A stretch of 64,000 nucleotides of DNA, from the NCBI GenBank assembly GCA_937132085.1, contig CAKZNV010000248.1, positions 38,243 through 102,242 of the forward strand, written 5' to 3'. Shown here piece after piece: positions 18,769-27,623 of the stretch. The position numbers and the translations under genes are program-made. The notes beneath the pieces were generated by a model. The model was not told where the DNA came from. It did not search any database and saw only the letters and a list, made by a program, of their open reading frames with translations. Numbering within the stretch: position 1 is the first letter of the stretch; each line of letters starts with the position of its first letter. The DNA comes from an uncultured Rubritalea sp. GTDB taxonomy: Bacteria; Verrucomicrobiota; Verrucomicrobiia; Verrucomicrobiales; Akkermansiaceae.

Positions 18769-20112
18769 TTACTTTCCAATACAAAACGCACCGAAGATAG
18801 CATCAAAGATTTCCTCAGTATCTACTCGGCCAGCCACCTCACCGATCGCTTCCACTGCATCTCTGAGATCCAGCGCAGAGAACTCAGCCCCAACTCCTAT
18901 TTCTAAACTTTCTCTAGCTGCCACCAATGCCACTCGACCTCGCTTCAGACATTCTTGATGTCGAGCATTGATCGCCACCGCGTGACCACCCCAAGCATTT
19001 TCACTCAGCATTAGCGTATCTGCGATCACTTCCCCCAGTGTCTCCAGACCACCCTCACTACTACACGAAATCTTCACTCCGTCAGCTCCTGACCACTTGT
19101 CACTCACACCGAGATCATTCTTGTTGATCACGAGAATATGTGAACGCTTCCCGATCATTTCATCAGTCAAAAGTCTCTCACTAGCCTTCGATCCATCCAC
19201 CACTTCGATGATGAGATCAGCCAACTCGATCTGCTTCTCCGAGCGCTCGATTCCCTTCATCTCGATCACATCCTCTGAACTTCTCACACCAGCTGTATCA
19301 ATAAGCCTCAGCGGGATACCCTGTATATTCACGACTTCTTCCACAGTATCTCTAGTAGTGCCTTCTATGTCACTGACGATCGCTCGCTCGTAACCCAGTA
19401 GTCCATTTAGTAAGCTAGATTTACCCACATTAGGCTCCCCACAGATCACAGTGCGCACACCCTCTCTGAGGATACGTCCCTGCTCTGCAGTCGCTAACAT
19501 TTTGTCAATTCCTGCCAAAACTTCGTCGATACGTTTCAGCATCGCTGCACCAGTATCTGGATCAATATCTTCATCTGGAAAATCAATAAATGCCTCCACA
19601 TGAGCCACCACTCCGATCAACATTTCACGCAAATCTTCACTCTGGTCACCTAGTTTACCCTGCATCTGCTCATGCGCAGCTCGCATCGCTAGATCAGTCT
19701 GGGCAGAAATGAGATCCATGATCCCCTCAGCCTGTGTCAGATCCATCTTGCCATTCTCGAACGCTCTTCGGCTAAATTCACCCGGCTCTGCACTACGAGC
19801 ACCACAGTCTAAGATCCGCTCCAGCACTCTCCTAGTCACCAGAACACCACCATGACAAGCCAGCTCCACCACATCTTCACCAGTGAAGCTTCGTGGATTC
19901 TTAAATACCGTCGCCAGCACCTCATCGATCACTACATCATCCGCAGTGACCACCTTACAAAGTGTAGCATAACGCTCCGCCGAATTCTCGATCCCAAGCT
20001 TACATCGCAGCAGCTTGCCACAGATCTCCACAGCCTCTGGTCCAGAGACTCGAATCAACGAAACAGCCCCTACTCCAGGAGCAGAAGCGATAGCAGCGAC
20101 AGTAGAATTCAT
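18769..20112 (-). CDS. mnmE: tRNA uridine-5-carboxymethylaminomethyl modification GTPase MnmE
   Basis: 447 aa, full length. With MnmG it installs the 5-carboxymethylaminomethyl group on wobble U34 of certain tRNAs. The N-terminal folate-binding domain begins IASAPGVGAVSLIRVSGP and contains FTGEDVVELACHGG. The inserted G domain has GEPNVGKSSLLNG (G1), DTAGVRSSEDVIE (G3) and NKNDLG (G4). The protein ends in the invariant CIGK, whose Cys is essential in the family. mnmG is not nearby. It starts 19 bp after the hisC stop, so the two may be cotranscribed. Confidence 0.97.
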   Translation of the reverse strand: MNSTVAAIASAPGVGAVSLIRVSGPEAVEICGKLLRCKLGIENSAERYATLCKVVTADDVVIDEVLATVFKNPRSFTGEDVVELACHGGVLVTRRVLERILDCGARSAEPGEFSRRAFENGKMDLTQAEGIMDLISAQTDLAMRAAHEQMQGKLGDQSEDLREMLIGVVAHVEAFIDFPDEDIDPDTGAAMLKRIDEVLAGIDKMLATAEQGRILREGVRTVICGEPNVGKSSLLNGLLGYERAIVSDIEGTTRDTVEEVVNIQGIPLRLIDTAGVRSSEDVIEMKGIERSEKQIELADLIIEVVDGSKASERLLTDEMIGKRSHILVINKNDLGVSDKWSGADGVKISCSSEGGLETLGEVIADTLMLSENAWGGHAVAINARHQECLKRGRVALVAARESLEIGVGAEFSALDLRDAVEAIGEVAGRVDTEEIFDAIFGAFCIGK

Positions 20113-20131
20113 TTATATTTAAAACGTAAAA

Positions 20132-21238
20132 TTAAACAGATCCTTTTGACGATAAGACACCCTTAAGAACACTCAAACAGCGATCATTCTCTTTTTCAGT
20201 GCCTATCGAGATCCTCACCCAGTCTGGCAGTTTATAGCCACGCATCGCTCTCACAATGACTCCCTGCTTCAGCATTTCTGCGAAAACATAGTCGCCACCA
20301 CGCACATTCACGAGGATGAAATTCGCCACACTCGGCACATATTCGAGTCCCATTTCTTGGAACGCCACTTCGTAAAACGCCAAGCCTTTCGCATTGTTTT
20401 CCACCGTAGCATTGACGTGATCCACGTCATCTAGAGATGCCAGAGCAGCACGTTGAGCCACCTCATTCGTATTAAATGGCTGTCTCGCCTTCTGTAAAAT
20501 ATTCACCACCTGAGGAGAACCGAGTCCGTATCCGATGCGCAACCCAGCCAGACCATACGCCTTACTAAATGTTCTCAGAACGATCACATTTCTCCCCTCC
20601 CTCACATACTTAAGAGTGTCAGGAGCATTAGTCAGAAATTCATGATATGCCTCATCGAACACAACAACTACGTGATCTGGCACCTTAGCCATGAATCGAT
20701 CAATCGTCTCTTCATCCACTATCGTCCCAGTCGGGTTATTCGGATTCGCAATAAATAGTAAACGAGTCTCATCAGTCACAGCTGCAGCCATCGCATCGAG
20801 ATCATGCACAAAATTCGGATCTGGCACCTCCACATAGTTAGCCCCGAACAATGTCGCCATCAGTTTATAAACTACAAAAGCGTGCTCAGCCGCAATCAGC
20901 GCAGCATTCTTATTCAAGAAACTATGGCAAAGCAACTCAATGATCTCATTAGAACCATTACCGAGAATCACATTCTCAAAATTCAGATCATTCTTAGCTG
21001 CCAGCGCAGTGCGTAGCTTATAGCCACCACCATCTGGGTAAATGTGCATCTGCTCAGCTGCTCCACGGATCGCATCCAGAGCCATCGGCGCAGGGCCTAA
21101 TGGATTCTCATTCGATGCCACCTTAACTATACTAGCTGGATCTAAGCCCAACTCGCGTGCAGTTTCTTCAATCGGCTTCCCTGGCTCATAAGCCACCAAG
21201 TCACAAACAAAGTTGTTCGCAAAATTCTCAATCGTCAT
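20132..21238 (-). CDS. hisC: Histidinol-phosphate aminotransferase
   Basis: PLP-dependent class II aminotransferase converting imidazole-acetol phosphate and glutamate to histidinol phosphate. The pattern ASNENPLGP, NPNNPTGT, the PLP lysine in FSKAYGLAGLRIGYG and the C-terminal RAMRGYKLPDWVRISIG all fit HisC. I prefer ATG 21238 (MTIENF, 368 aa) over the track's GTG at 21265, because homologues start close to this point; neither has a Shine-Dalgarno. It is not beside other his genes. Confidence 0.93.
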   Translation of the reverse strand: MTIENFANNFVCDLVAYEPGKPIEETARELGLDPASIVKVASNENPLGPAPMALDAIRGAAEQMHIYPDGGGYKLRTALAAKNDLNFENVILGNGSNEIIELLCHSFLNKNAALIAAEHAFVVYKLMATLFGANYVEVPDPNFVHDLDAMAAAVTDETRLLFIANPNNPTGTIVDEETIDRFMAKVPDHVVVVFDEAYHEFLTNAPDTLKYVREGRNVIVLRTFSKAYGLAGLRIGYGLGSPQVVNILQKARQPFNTNEVAQRAALASLDDVDHVNATVENNAKGLAFYEVAFQEMGLEYVPSVANFILVNVRGGDYVFAEMLKQGVIVRAMRGYKLPDWVRISIGTEKENDRCLSVLKGVLSSKGSV

Positions 21239-21403
21239 GCCGCAAACACTAGCCACAAAGCCCACTTAGGCAAGACCCAATATCAGAAACACACTGGAAT
21301 TACAGCCTAGTTTTTCAGTAGAAATCACGTCAATCCATCACAACCCAAAAATTATTCACTTCTAGTTTGCCCAAGTAACAAAAATCGTTACAGTTGGTCT
21401 AAC

Positions 21404-21670
21404 ATGTCAGACACCGTTCAACCTGATCTTCGTTTTAACGATTTCGTCCTACTTCAAGCCCAGAATGCTGGGCTCTTCCTCGGCCAGCTCCCACACCCAA
21501 CTACTGGGCAAAAGTCGGTCAATCTTCAAGCTGCTAAGAGCGTTATCGATTCTCTAGAAATGCTAAAAGTCAAAACTGCTGGCAACCTTACCCAGCCAGA
21601 GCAGAACCTACTTAATAAAGCGATTGAGAATCTCCAGCACCTCTACACAGAAGCTGAAGACTTAGGCTAG
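21404..21670 (+). CDS. DUF1844 domain protein
   Basis: 88 aa and complete. The pattern FNDFVLLQAQNAGLFLGQ, then NLQAAKSVIDSLEMLKVKTAGNL and a helix to the end, matches the small all-helical DUF1844 family. No signal peptide or membrane span is visible, so it is presumed cytoplasmic. It lies 46 bp before kdsA and may be in the same transcript. Function unknown. Confidence 0.85.
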   Translation: MSDTVQPDLRFNDFVLLQAQNAGLFLGQLPHPTTGQKSVNLQAAKSVIDSLEMLKVKTAGNLTQPEQNLLNKAIENLQHLYTEAEDLG

Positions 21671-21675
21671 CCACT

Positions 21676-21711
21676 CAATCTCAAATTATAAATCACAAAT
21701 CTCAAATCACC
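21676..21711. repeat. Short tandem repeat in spacer before kdsA
   Basis: AATCTCAAAT occurs twice about 21 bp apart, with AAATCAC variants between and after. It fills most of the spacer between DUF1844 and kdsA and is one of several micro-repeat islands. Confidence 0.5.
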
Positions 21712-21716
21712 ACACT

Positions 21717-22499
21717 ATGAATCAACCATTTTTCATCCTCGGCCCATGCGGTCTTGAAAGCGAAGAGTTTGCCTGGGATATGGCTAGAGCGATCAAAGAA
21801 ATCGCTGATAGACTCGATATCAAATACTACTTTAAAGCATCCTACGATAAAGCAAACCGCACATCTGGCGACGCCTTCCGTGGACCTGGCGTCAAAGAAG
21901 GATGCCGTATCCTAGGAGAAATATCTCGTGAACTCGGCGTCCCAGTGACTACCGATATTCACAACGCACAAGATGCAGAGATCGCCGCAGAAAACATCGA
22001 TCTCCTACAGATCCCTGCCTTCCTCTGCCGTCAGACCGACCTCATTGAGGCCTGCGCCAAGACTGGACGCACCGTCAACGTTAAGAAAGGTCAATTCCTC
22101 GCACCTTGGGACACAGTGAACATCGCTAAAAAGCTCCAAGACTTCAACTGCGAAGACTTCTACATCACCGAGCGTGGAACTACATTCGGCTACAACAACC
22201 TCGTAACCGACATGCGCTCACTCTACTGGATGCGCCAAGAAGGCATCCGTGTCATCTTCGACGCCACTCACTCTGTGCAGCGACCTGGCGGACTAGGCGG
22301 CTCTACTGGTGGTGATGGCGAACTAGCTCCAGTTTTAGCCAGAGCAGCAGTCGCTACTGGTGTCGACGGCGTCTTCATGGAGACTCACTCTAACCCAGCT
22401 GAAGCGCTTTCTGATGGACCAAACCAGATCCCACTCACAGAGATCGAATCAGTCCTCAAATCACTTATCCGCGTCCACGCTGCGGCACATCAAGCTTAA
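21717..22499 (+). CDS. kdsA: 3-deoxy-8-phosphooctulonate synthase (KDO8P synthase)
   Basis: 260 aa TIM-barrel enzyme condensing PEP with arabinose 5-phosphate to KDO-8-phosphate for LPS inner core. Motifs: GPCGLES at residues 9-15, FKASYDKANRTS, FRGPGVKEGCRIL, DIHNAQDAE, QIPAFLCRQTDL and DATHSVQRPGG. The Cys in GPCGLES occupies the place of the metal-binding Cys of the Aquifex-type enzyme; the metal-free E. coli class has Asn there, so this should be a metal-dependent enzyme (inference from family knowledge). It heads an LPS cluster with the LptC/A-like gene, lptB and hpf. Confidence 0.96.
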   Translation: MNQPFFILGPCGLESEEFAWDMARAIKEIADRLDIKYYFKASYDKANRTSGDAFRGPGVKEGCRILGEISRELGVPVTTDIHNAQDAEIAAENIDLLQIPAFLCRQTDLIEACAKTGRTVNVKKGQFLAPWDTVNIAKKLQDFNCEDFYITERGTTFGYNNLVTDMRSLYWMRQEGIRVIFDATHSVQRPGGLGGSTGGDGELAPVLARAAVATGVDGVFMETHSNPAEALSDGPNQIPLTEIESVLKSLIRVHAAAHQA

Positions 22500-22506
22500 T
22501 CTAATC

Positions 22507-23814
22507 ATGCTCAAACTCATCACCGGTCTCAGTCTATGCACTCTGCCTCTATTGGCCGATGATGATACGAGCGATCCAGCCAAAGACGACAAGAAAGCAC
22601 ATAGCGTCCTCCCTGTCTTAAGAGTATTGCCAGCAGGCAGTATTCTTAAAGACGTTAGCATCCCACGCTATAATCCTGACTACACCCCCGCCTCTATCCT
22701 CATTGCCAAGCAGCTTAAAATTGTCAGCAAACAACAAATCATAGGTTCTAAAGTAGAGATCACTCTGTTCGACGAATTCGGCAATGCTACGGTCAATACT
22801 AAACTGAATTCCGTAGACTACAATCAAAGCAAAGGCCTACTCCAGAGTAATGAAAGTTTACTCTTCTCAGCCGACACCTTCCAGATCAGCAGCCAGGGCG
22901 TTGTGCTCGACTGGGACAACCAACGTGGTTTTTTCCTAGGCAAAAACCAAACCATGTTCTACCTTAAAGAATCTGTTTCAATGAAAGATACCACAAAAAA
23001 TTCTCAAACTGAGGCGCTAGACATAGTGACTAAAAAGAAAGCTAGCAAATCTCAGGCCGCATTAGCTGCCGCAGCTGCTGCGTCACTAGCCAGCACCCCT
23101 ACTATCCTCAGCGCAGAAGACCTGGCATATTATGACCGCCTAGCTCAGCCATCTACTGCCCACATCCAGCAGATTCATACTCAAACTTCAGCTGAAATTT
23201 CTAAATCAAAAGAAGCCGCAACAAAAGCAGATGAGGCAAAGGCATCACTCACTAAGATGATCGGCGTCATTCCAGCCCCCAAAGCGAATCAAGCTGATCC
23301 AGGTGAACTGAAGCCAATCGAAGGTAAAGCCAATCTCTCAATCAAAAGCGATGGTGTAATGTTCTTCGATGCCAACAAAGGCATCATGGTATTTTCCGAC
23401 AACGTGACACTCACCCACCCTAAATACACATTCACTTGTGAAGGCGAACTCAAGGTAATCCTTAAAAAGAAACCAAAGCCAGCTGACGACAAAAGCAAAG
23501 ATCCTAAAAAAATAAACAAGCCCAACGAACGCTTTGGAGACATCAGCCAAATCATTGCTACTAAAAATGTTCTATTAAAAAGCGTAGATAACAAAGGCAA
23601 CCCGATCGTGGCGAGGGCAGGAAGACTTATTTACAATCACACAACTGGTGCTATCGTGTTACAAGGTCTTAATTCACGTATCACGACAGTCGATAAACAA
23701 ATCAAGATTACAAAAAAAGATGGTAACATCACCATCGATAAAGATTACCACGTAAGTGGAAAAGGAACTCAGTTAGACTTCAACGTCGAGGACCTCAAGA
23801 ACAACGCAAGATAA
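22507..23814 (+). CDS. LPS transport protein, LptC-like plus LptA/OstA-like domains
   Basis: I start at ATG 22507 (435 aa, signal peptide ending LPLLADD), 7 bp after kdsA; the track start at 22360 runs back through kdsA in another frame. Residues about 45-170 look LptC-like (FSADTFQISSQGVVLDW, GFFLGKNQTMFYL). An Ala/Lys-rich linker with AAAAAAASLAS follows. Residues about 310-435 resemble the LptA/OstA beta-jellyroll (GIMVFSDNVTLTHP, FTCEGELKVIL, ATKNVLL). It lies 8 bp before lptB. The likely role is bridging LPS across the periplasm from LptB2FG to LptD; the fused layout is my inference from weak pattern similarity. Confidence 0.75.
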   Translation: MLKLITGLSLCTLPLLADDDTSDPAKDDKKAHSVLPVLRVLPAGSILKDVSIPRYNPDYTPASILIAKQLKIVSKQQIIGSKVEITLFDEFGNATVNTKLNSVDYNQSKGLLQSNESLLFSADTFQISSQGVVLDWDNQRGFFLGKNQTMFYLKESVSMKDTTKNSQTEALDIVTKKKASKSQAALAAAAAASLASTPTILSAEDLAYYDRLAQPSTAHIQQIHTQTSAEISKSKEAATKADEAKASLTKMIGVIPAPKANQADPGELKPIEGKANLSIKSDGVMFFDANKGIMVFSDNVTLTHPKYTFTCEGELKVILKKKPKPADDKSKDPKKINKPNERFGDISQIIATKNVLLKSVDNKGNPIVARAGRLIYNHTTGAIVLQGLNSRITTVDKQIKITKKDGNITIDKDYHVSGKGTQLDFNVEDLKNNAR

Positions 23815-23821
23815 AATTTCA

Positions 23822-24679
23822 ATGGCAACAAAGGCTCCCTTAGCTAACCAAAAATCTAAAATAGAATCCGCTGCAGTTTCCTCTGTAAGCGCAGCAGCAG
23901 ACGCATCTATTCTAGCTGGACAAGACACTCCCTCACGTCGCAAAGCCACTAAATTCCTACTCCTCTCTCACGACCTCAGAAAAGTCTATGGTGGCAGAGC
24001 AGTAGTAGATGAAGTTAGCATCCGTGTCGGACAAGGCGAAATCGTAGGTCTACTAGGACCTAACGGAGCAGGAAAAACCACTACCTTCTACATGATAGCA
24101 GGTCTAGTGCCCCCTAACTCCGGAGTCGTAAGCTTCTCTGGTAACCAAATCACCGAACTGCCAATGCACAAACGAGCTCGCCTCGGTATGGGCTACCTCC
24201 CCCAAGAAGAATCAATTTTCCGCAAGCTCACAGTTAGAGATAACCTTCTAGCTGTGCTTGAAACTCAGAAGCAATACAACAAGAAGCAACGTCTCGAAAG
24301 AGCCGACCAGCTCATGGAACGTTTCCGCATCACAAAACTTCGTGATTCAGAAGCACTCACCCTCTCTGGTGGTGAAAAACGCCGCCTTAGTATCGCCCGC
24401 TGTCTCTGCACCGACCCTAAACTTCTCATGCTTGACGAACCATTCGCTGGCGTTGACCCGAAAGCGGTCGAAGACATCCACCGCATCGTCACCGAGCTCA
24501 GAGACGACGATGGACTCTCCATTCTCATCACAGATCACCACGTCCGCGAAACACTCAAGATCGTCGACCACGCCTACGTCATGGACGATGGCAAAGTCAT
24601 CATCGAAGGCTCCGCCGATGAAATAGCCAACGATCCACTTGCCAGAAAGCATTATCTAGGCGAAGACTTCACACTCTAA
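23822..24679 (+). CDS. lptB: LPS export ABC transporter ATP-binding protein
   Basis: 285 aa. Walker A GPNGAGKTTTFYMIAGL, the LptB-specific GYLPQEESIFRKLTV Q-loop region, signature LSGGEKRR, Walker B LLMLDEPFAGVDP and the H-loop ITDHHVRETL are all present. It powers extraction of LPS from the inner membrane with LptF/G, which are not in this window. LptB is usually about 240 aa; the first 45 residues here are an extra Ala/Ser-rich tail with no obvious domain. If that tail is not translated, a later start is possible, but I see no better one. Order kdsA-lpt-lptB-hpf resembles the proteobacterial kds-lpt-rpoN-hpf cluster without rpoN. Confidence 0.95.
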   Translation: MATKAPLANQKSKIESAAVSSVSAAADASILAGQDTPSRRKATKFLLLSHDLRKVYGGRAVVDEVSIRVGQGEIVGLLGPNGAGKTTTFYMIAGLVPPNSGVVSFSGNQITELPMHKRARLGMGYLPQEESIFRKLTVRDNLLAVLETQKQYNKKQRLERADQLMERFRITKLRDSEALTLSGGEKRRLSIARCLCTDPKLLMLDEPFAGVDPKAVEDIHRIVTELRDDDGLSILITDHHVRETLKIVDHAYVMDDGKVIIEGSADEIANDPLARKHYLGEDFTL

Positions 24680-24686
24680 CATTTCA

Positions 24687-24706
24687 ACCTAACAACACCT
24701 AACAAC
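24687..24706. repeat. 10-bp tandem repeat, two units
   Basis: ACCTAACAAC occurs twice back to back in the spacer after lptB. Confidence 0.55.
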
Positions 24707-24769
24707 CAACAACAATTTCAAGTAAAAAAACGAAAGTCACCAACAAACAAAGGCTTCATCAACAAAGCC

Positions 24770-24797
24770 CAATGACTAATGACCATTGACCAATGAC
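24770..24797. repeat. Degenerate 7-8 bp tandem repeat (AATGACC-like)
   Basis: CAATGACTAATGACCATTGACCAATGAC style units lie in the lptB-hpf spacer; the repeat could also fold on itself (AATGACC against CATTG). Confidence 0.5.
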
Positions 24798-24865
24798 TTT
24801 TTCGAAGAAAACAATCTCAGCCTCACTGGATGGGCCAGTGGAGAGCGATACATAAAACACAAAAG

Positions 24866-24880
24866 AAAGGAAATATAATG
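24866..24880 (+). promoter_or_regulatory. Strong Shine-Dalgarno of hpf
   Basis: GAAAGGAAATATAATG places an AAAGGA core seven bases before ATG 24878. It fixes the hpf start, and it is unusual because almost no other gene in the window has such a site. Confidence 0.7.
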
Positions 24881-25462
24881 CAAACAAGCAATGCAAACCC
24901 CCAAGTAACGATAACAGTAAGACATGAATCTGTAACTGACTCGATACGTGACTTCGTGCAGAAGAAAATCGGGACACTCCACTTGGATTACCCGAAGATC
25001 ATCGAAGCACGAGCTATCCTCGACGTTCAGAAGAATAGACACATCGCTGAAATCATACTTTTCTGCGCTAACCACATCACCATCGATGCCTCCACTGAAG
25101 GCAAGGATATGTATGCAGCGATAGATGAAACTATTTCCAAGATCGCCCGCAGAATGCGCAAGCACAAGACTCGTCTACTCAAGCGCAACAAGATCAAGCC
25201 TGAGCAGAGCATCAAGCATCTCGATGAAAAAGTCTTTGCTGCTAACATCCTCGACACTCACCTCGATGAGTCAAATGTAGATCCAGAGCCGATGATCGTT
25301 CATCGCGAGAGCCAGACTCTCAAGACCCTCAATAAAGAGGACGCTATTCTAGAGCTAGAGCTCACAGACCGCCCATTCCTCGCGTTCACTAATGCTCGTA
25401 GAAATGTGCTGCAGATCATCTATAGACGATCAGATGGCGACTACGCAATCATTCAACCGTAG
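24878..25462 (+). CDS. hpf: Ribosome hibernation promoting factor, long form
   Basis: Started at ATG 24878 behind a clear Shine-Dalgarno, giving 194 aa; the track start at 24830 adds 16 unlike residues. The N-terminal S30AE/YfiA domain (VTITVRHESVTDSIRDFVQKK; ITIDASTEGKDMYAAIDE) binds the 30S decoding region. The C-terminal domain (RPFLAFTNARRNVLQIIYRRSDGDYAIIQP) is that of long HPF, which dimerises ribosomes into 100S particles. It should act in stationary phase or starvation. It is followed by a hairpin with a T tract at 25508. Confidence 0.96.
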   Translation: MQTSNANPQVTITVRHESVTDSIRDFVQKKIGTLHLDYPKIIEARAILDVQKNRHIAEIILFCANHITIDASTEGKDMYAAIDETISKIARRMRKHKTRLLKRNKIKPEQSIKHLDEKVFAANILDTHLDESNVDPEPMIVHRESQTLKTLNKEDAILELELTDRPFLAFTNARRNVLQIIYRRSDGDYAIIQP

Positions 25463-25507
25463 GCGCTCCAAAGCATCTAACGATTCTAACAATAGAATCT
25501 AACATTC

Positions 25508-25562
25508 ATGGCATTTTAGCTGATAACTTCTAAAGTATATCACTAAAATGCCATCTTTTTTT
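25508..25562 (+). terminator. Rho-independent terminator after hpf
   Basis: ATGGCATTTTAG (25508-25519) pairs perfectly with CTAAAATGCCAT (25543-25554), followed by C and seven T residues. The 23-nt loop is long but the 12-bp stem is perfect. It ends the kdsA-hpf cluster. Confidence 0.75.
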
Positions 25563-25647
25563 AGTTCCCTGTCTTTCCTTAAACTGATAAGAATTTAGTA
25601 AGCATTATTCCCACCTCCTAAAACACAACTCTAACAAACACACCAAT

Positions 25648-26601
25648 ATGCGCTGGCAAGATAGAAGAAAAAGCTCGAACGTAGAAGACCGCAGAGGAGA
25701 ATCCGTCCCACAAGGTCGCAGCAGAGGCATGGGCGTAGCTGGTGGATTAGGTATTGGTAAAGTCCTGTTTTCACTCTTTTCACGAGGAAGCGCTAAAACA
25801 AAAATGTTCCTCGTCATCGGCGTCATCATCGCCATGTTCGTGTTTAAATTCAACCCACTCTCTCTTTTGGGAATGGGAAGCCCTACTAATAACCAAAATG
25901 CTAGCTCTGCTAATACCGAGCAACGTGGGCGTTCTGCACCGAATGATGAACACCAAGCGTTCATCAAAGCCGTTCTTGGAGCTAATGAAGATGTCTGGAA
26001 AAAAGAATTCACTAAAGCCTATGGAGTCCGCTACAAACCAGCTCGATGCATTATCTATAGCCAGAGAACTCGACTCGGTGATGGAAACATGGCCGATGCA
26101 GGTATGGGGCCATTCTATTACCCAGCAGACAGCACCATCTATCTCGACCCTACTTTTTTCACGGAAATGGAAACAAGATTCGGAGCCGATGGAGACTTTG
26201 CCAGAGCCTACGTTATTGCTCATGAGTTCGGCCACCATCTACAGCATCTACTTGGACGCACCACTAACCTTCACAAGATGCATGGAAAAGTAAAAAAAAC
26301 AGATTACAACAAAGCCTCTGTTAGACTAGAACTCCATGCTGACTTCCTCGCTGGAGTTTTCGCCCATCACGACGAGAAAAACTTCAATTCACTAGAACGT
26401 GGAGATATCCAAGAAGCGATGAAAGCAGCCAAAGCAATCGGAGATGACCGTTTACAAAAACAAGCAGGAGGCAGAGTCCAACCTGACCACTTTACCCATG
26501 GCACCTCCGAGCAACGTGCCCGCTGGTTCATGGCTGGTTACCGTTCCGGCAGGCCACGTGATGGAGAACGCATCTACACGATGGATTACTATGATCTCTA
26601 A
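25648..26601 (+). CDS. ypfJ: Neutral zinc metallopeptidase, YpfJ family
   Basis: 317 aa. Cytoplasmic N-terminus RWQDRRKSSNVEDRRG typical of the family, a Gly-rich stretch, one transmembrane helix (about residues 52-70), then the peptidase domain. The zinc site is HEFGHHLQHLLG near residue 192, with a downstream RLELHADFLAGVFAHH supplying the third ligand and the YpfJ-type tail (SEQRARWFMAGYRSG). It is a membrane-anchored protein with unknown substrate, often annotated as a putative neutral zinc metallopeptidase. It stands alone after the hpf terminator. Confidence 0.93.
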   Translation: MRWQDRRKSSNVEDRRGESVPQGRSRGMGVAGGLGIGKVLFSLFSRGSAKTKMFLVIGVIIAMFVFKFNPLSLLGMGSPTNNQNASSANTEQRGRSAPNDEHQAFIKAVLGANEDVWKKEFTKAYGVRYKPARCIIYSQRTRLGDGNMADAGMGPFYYPADSTIYLDPTFFTEMETRFGADGDFARAYVIAHEFGHHLQHLLGRTTNLHKMHGKVKKTDYNKASVRLELHADFLAGVFAHHDEKNFNSLERGDIQEAMKAAKAIGDDRLQKQAGGRVQPDHFTHGTSEQRARWFMAGYRSGRPRDGERIYTMDYYDL

Positions 26602-26666
26602 TAGCTAACTGCGCCCGTGTAGCTAGTTAAACACATCGATTTTTCTACTTCTATTCTAAACACTCA

Positions 26667-27587
26667 GTGGAAAAATCGTCCCTACAACCTCTAGAATCAA
26701 AGCCATACTTTCAGCTTCATTTTCTCGTAGTCATCTTAGCATGCACGGCGATACTTGGGAAACTGATAGACCTCCCCGCTGCCACACTCGTCTTCTGGCG
26801 CACCCTCATTGCAGGAGCTGTTCTCTTCATTTACCTCTACGCCAAAGTTGCAAATAGAGCCTCCTTGTTTAGCTCTCCATTTAGAAACAAAGCCATACTC
26901 ACCGGCATCATTCTCGGCGCTCACTGGATCACGTTTTTTGGAGCCATTAAACTCTCTAACATTTCTATCTGTCTCTGTGGTATGGCCACTACATCACTCT
27001 TCACTGCCACTATAGAAGCCATTTCAGAGAAAAGAAAACCCTACAGTCATGAGATCATTCTTAGCTTGCTCATCGTCCCAGCTATCATCTTCATCATAGG
27101 TGTAGAGCCACTCCATCTACTCGGGATGCTCTGCGCACTAGCCTCAGCTGCCCTCGCAGCAACCTTCACTGTCATCAATAAAAGCATCGTCCGTCAAGGA
27201 GCCAACCCAGCCACTATGACATTCCACGAAATGATAGGAGCCTCCACCACCTGCCTCATTTTTATACTCTACTCCACTGGTCAGATAAGCTCCAGCATAC
27301 TCCCTAACTCCTCCGACTGGTTCTGGCTCATCATCCTAGCCACCTTCTGCACAGTCTACGCCTTCACTCTTCACATCAAACTCCTTAAATGCTTCAGCGC
27401 CTATGAAACCAACTTAGCCATCAACTTCGAGCCCGTCTATGGCATCATCCTAGCGGCCTTTCTGTTCTCTGAACACAAACACCTCAACCCCCTAGTCTTC
27501 CTAGGAGCCTTCATCATCATAGCTGTCAACCTGCTCAACCCTGCTTTCGCCAGAAAGTCTGAACGTAGAAAAATGCCTTCGGCATAG
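26667..27587 (+). CDS. EamA/DMT-superfamily transporter
   Basis: 306 aa from a GTG start (26667). Ten hydrophobic spans in two repeats of five, the EamA fold of drug/metabolite transporters (AGAVLFIYLYAKV, LCALASAALAATFTVINKSI, the second-repeat NLAINFEPVYGIILAAFLF). It is an inner-membrane exporter or importer of a small metabolite; substrate unknown. Its last codons (ATG CCT TCG GCA TAG) form one hairpin that may be part of its terminator. Confidence 0.9.
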   Translation: MEKSSLQPLESKPYFQLHFLVVILACTAILGKLIDLPAATLVFWRTLIAGAVLFIYLYAKVANRASLFSSPFRNKAILTGIILGAHWITFFGAIKLSNISICLCGMATTSLFTATIEAISEKRKPYSHEIILSLLIVPAIIFIIGVEPLHLLGMLCALASAALAATFTVINKSIVRQGANPATMTFHEMIGASTTCLIFILYSTGQISSSILPNSSDWFWLIILATFCTVYAFTLHIKLLKCFSAYETNLAINFEPVYGIILAAFLFSEHKHLNPLVFLGAFIIIAVNLLNPAFARKSERRKMPSA

Positions 27588-27591
27588 TTTT
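27571..27591 (+). terminator. Possible terminator overlapping the DMT transporter stop codon
   Basis: ATGCC-TTC-GGCAT is a tight hairpin followed by AGTTTTA; upstream A residues can pair with the T residues. The stem lies inside the coding end of the transporter gene. Confidence 0.5.
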
Positions 27592-27614
27592 ATGTGTTAT
27601 GTTTTATGTGTTAG
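27587..27614. repeat. 14-bp tandem repeat, two units
   Basis: GTTTTATGTGTTAT is followed immediately by GTTTTATGTGTTAG. Confidence 0.65.
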
Positions 27615-27623
27615 TCTCCACTA

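Noticed and set aside
22360-22506. Longer N-terminus of the LptC/A-like gene in the ORF track
   Set aside because: It lies inside kdsA in another frame; the ATG at 22507 gives a signal peptide and normal spacing.
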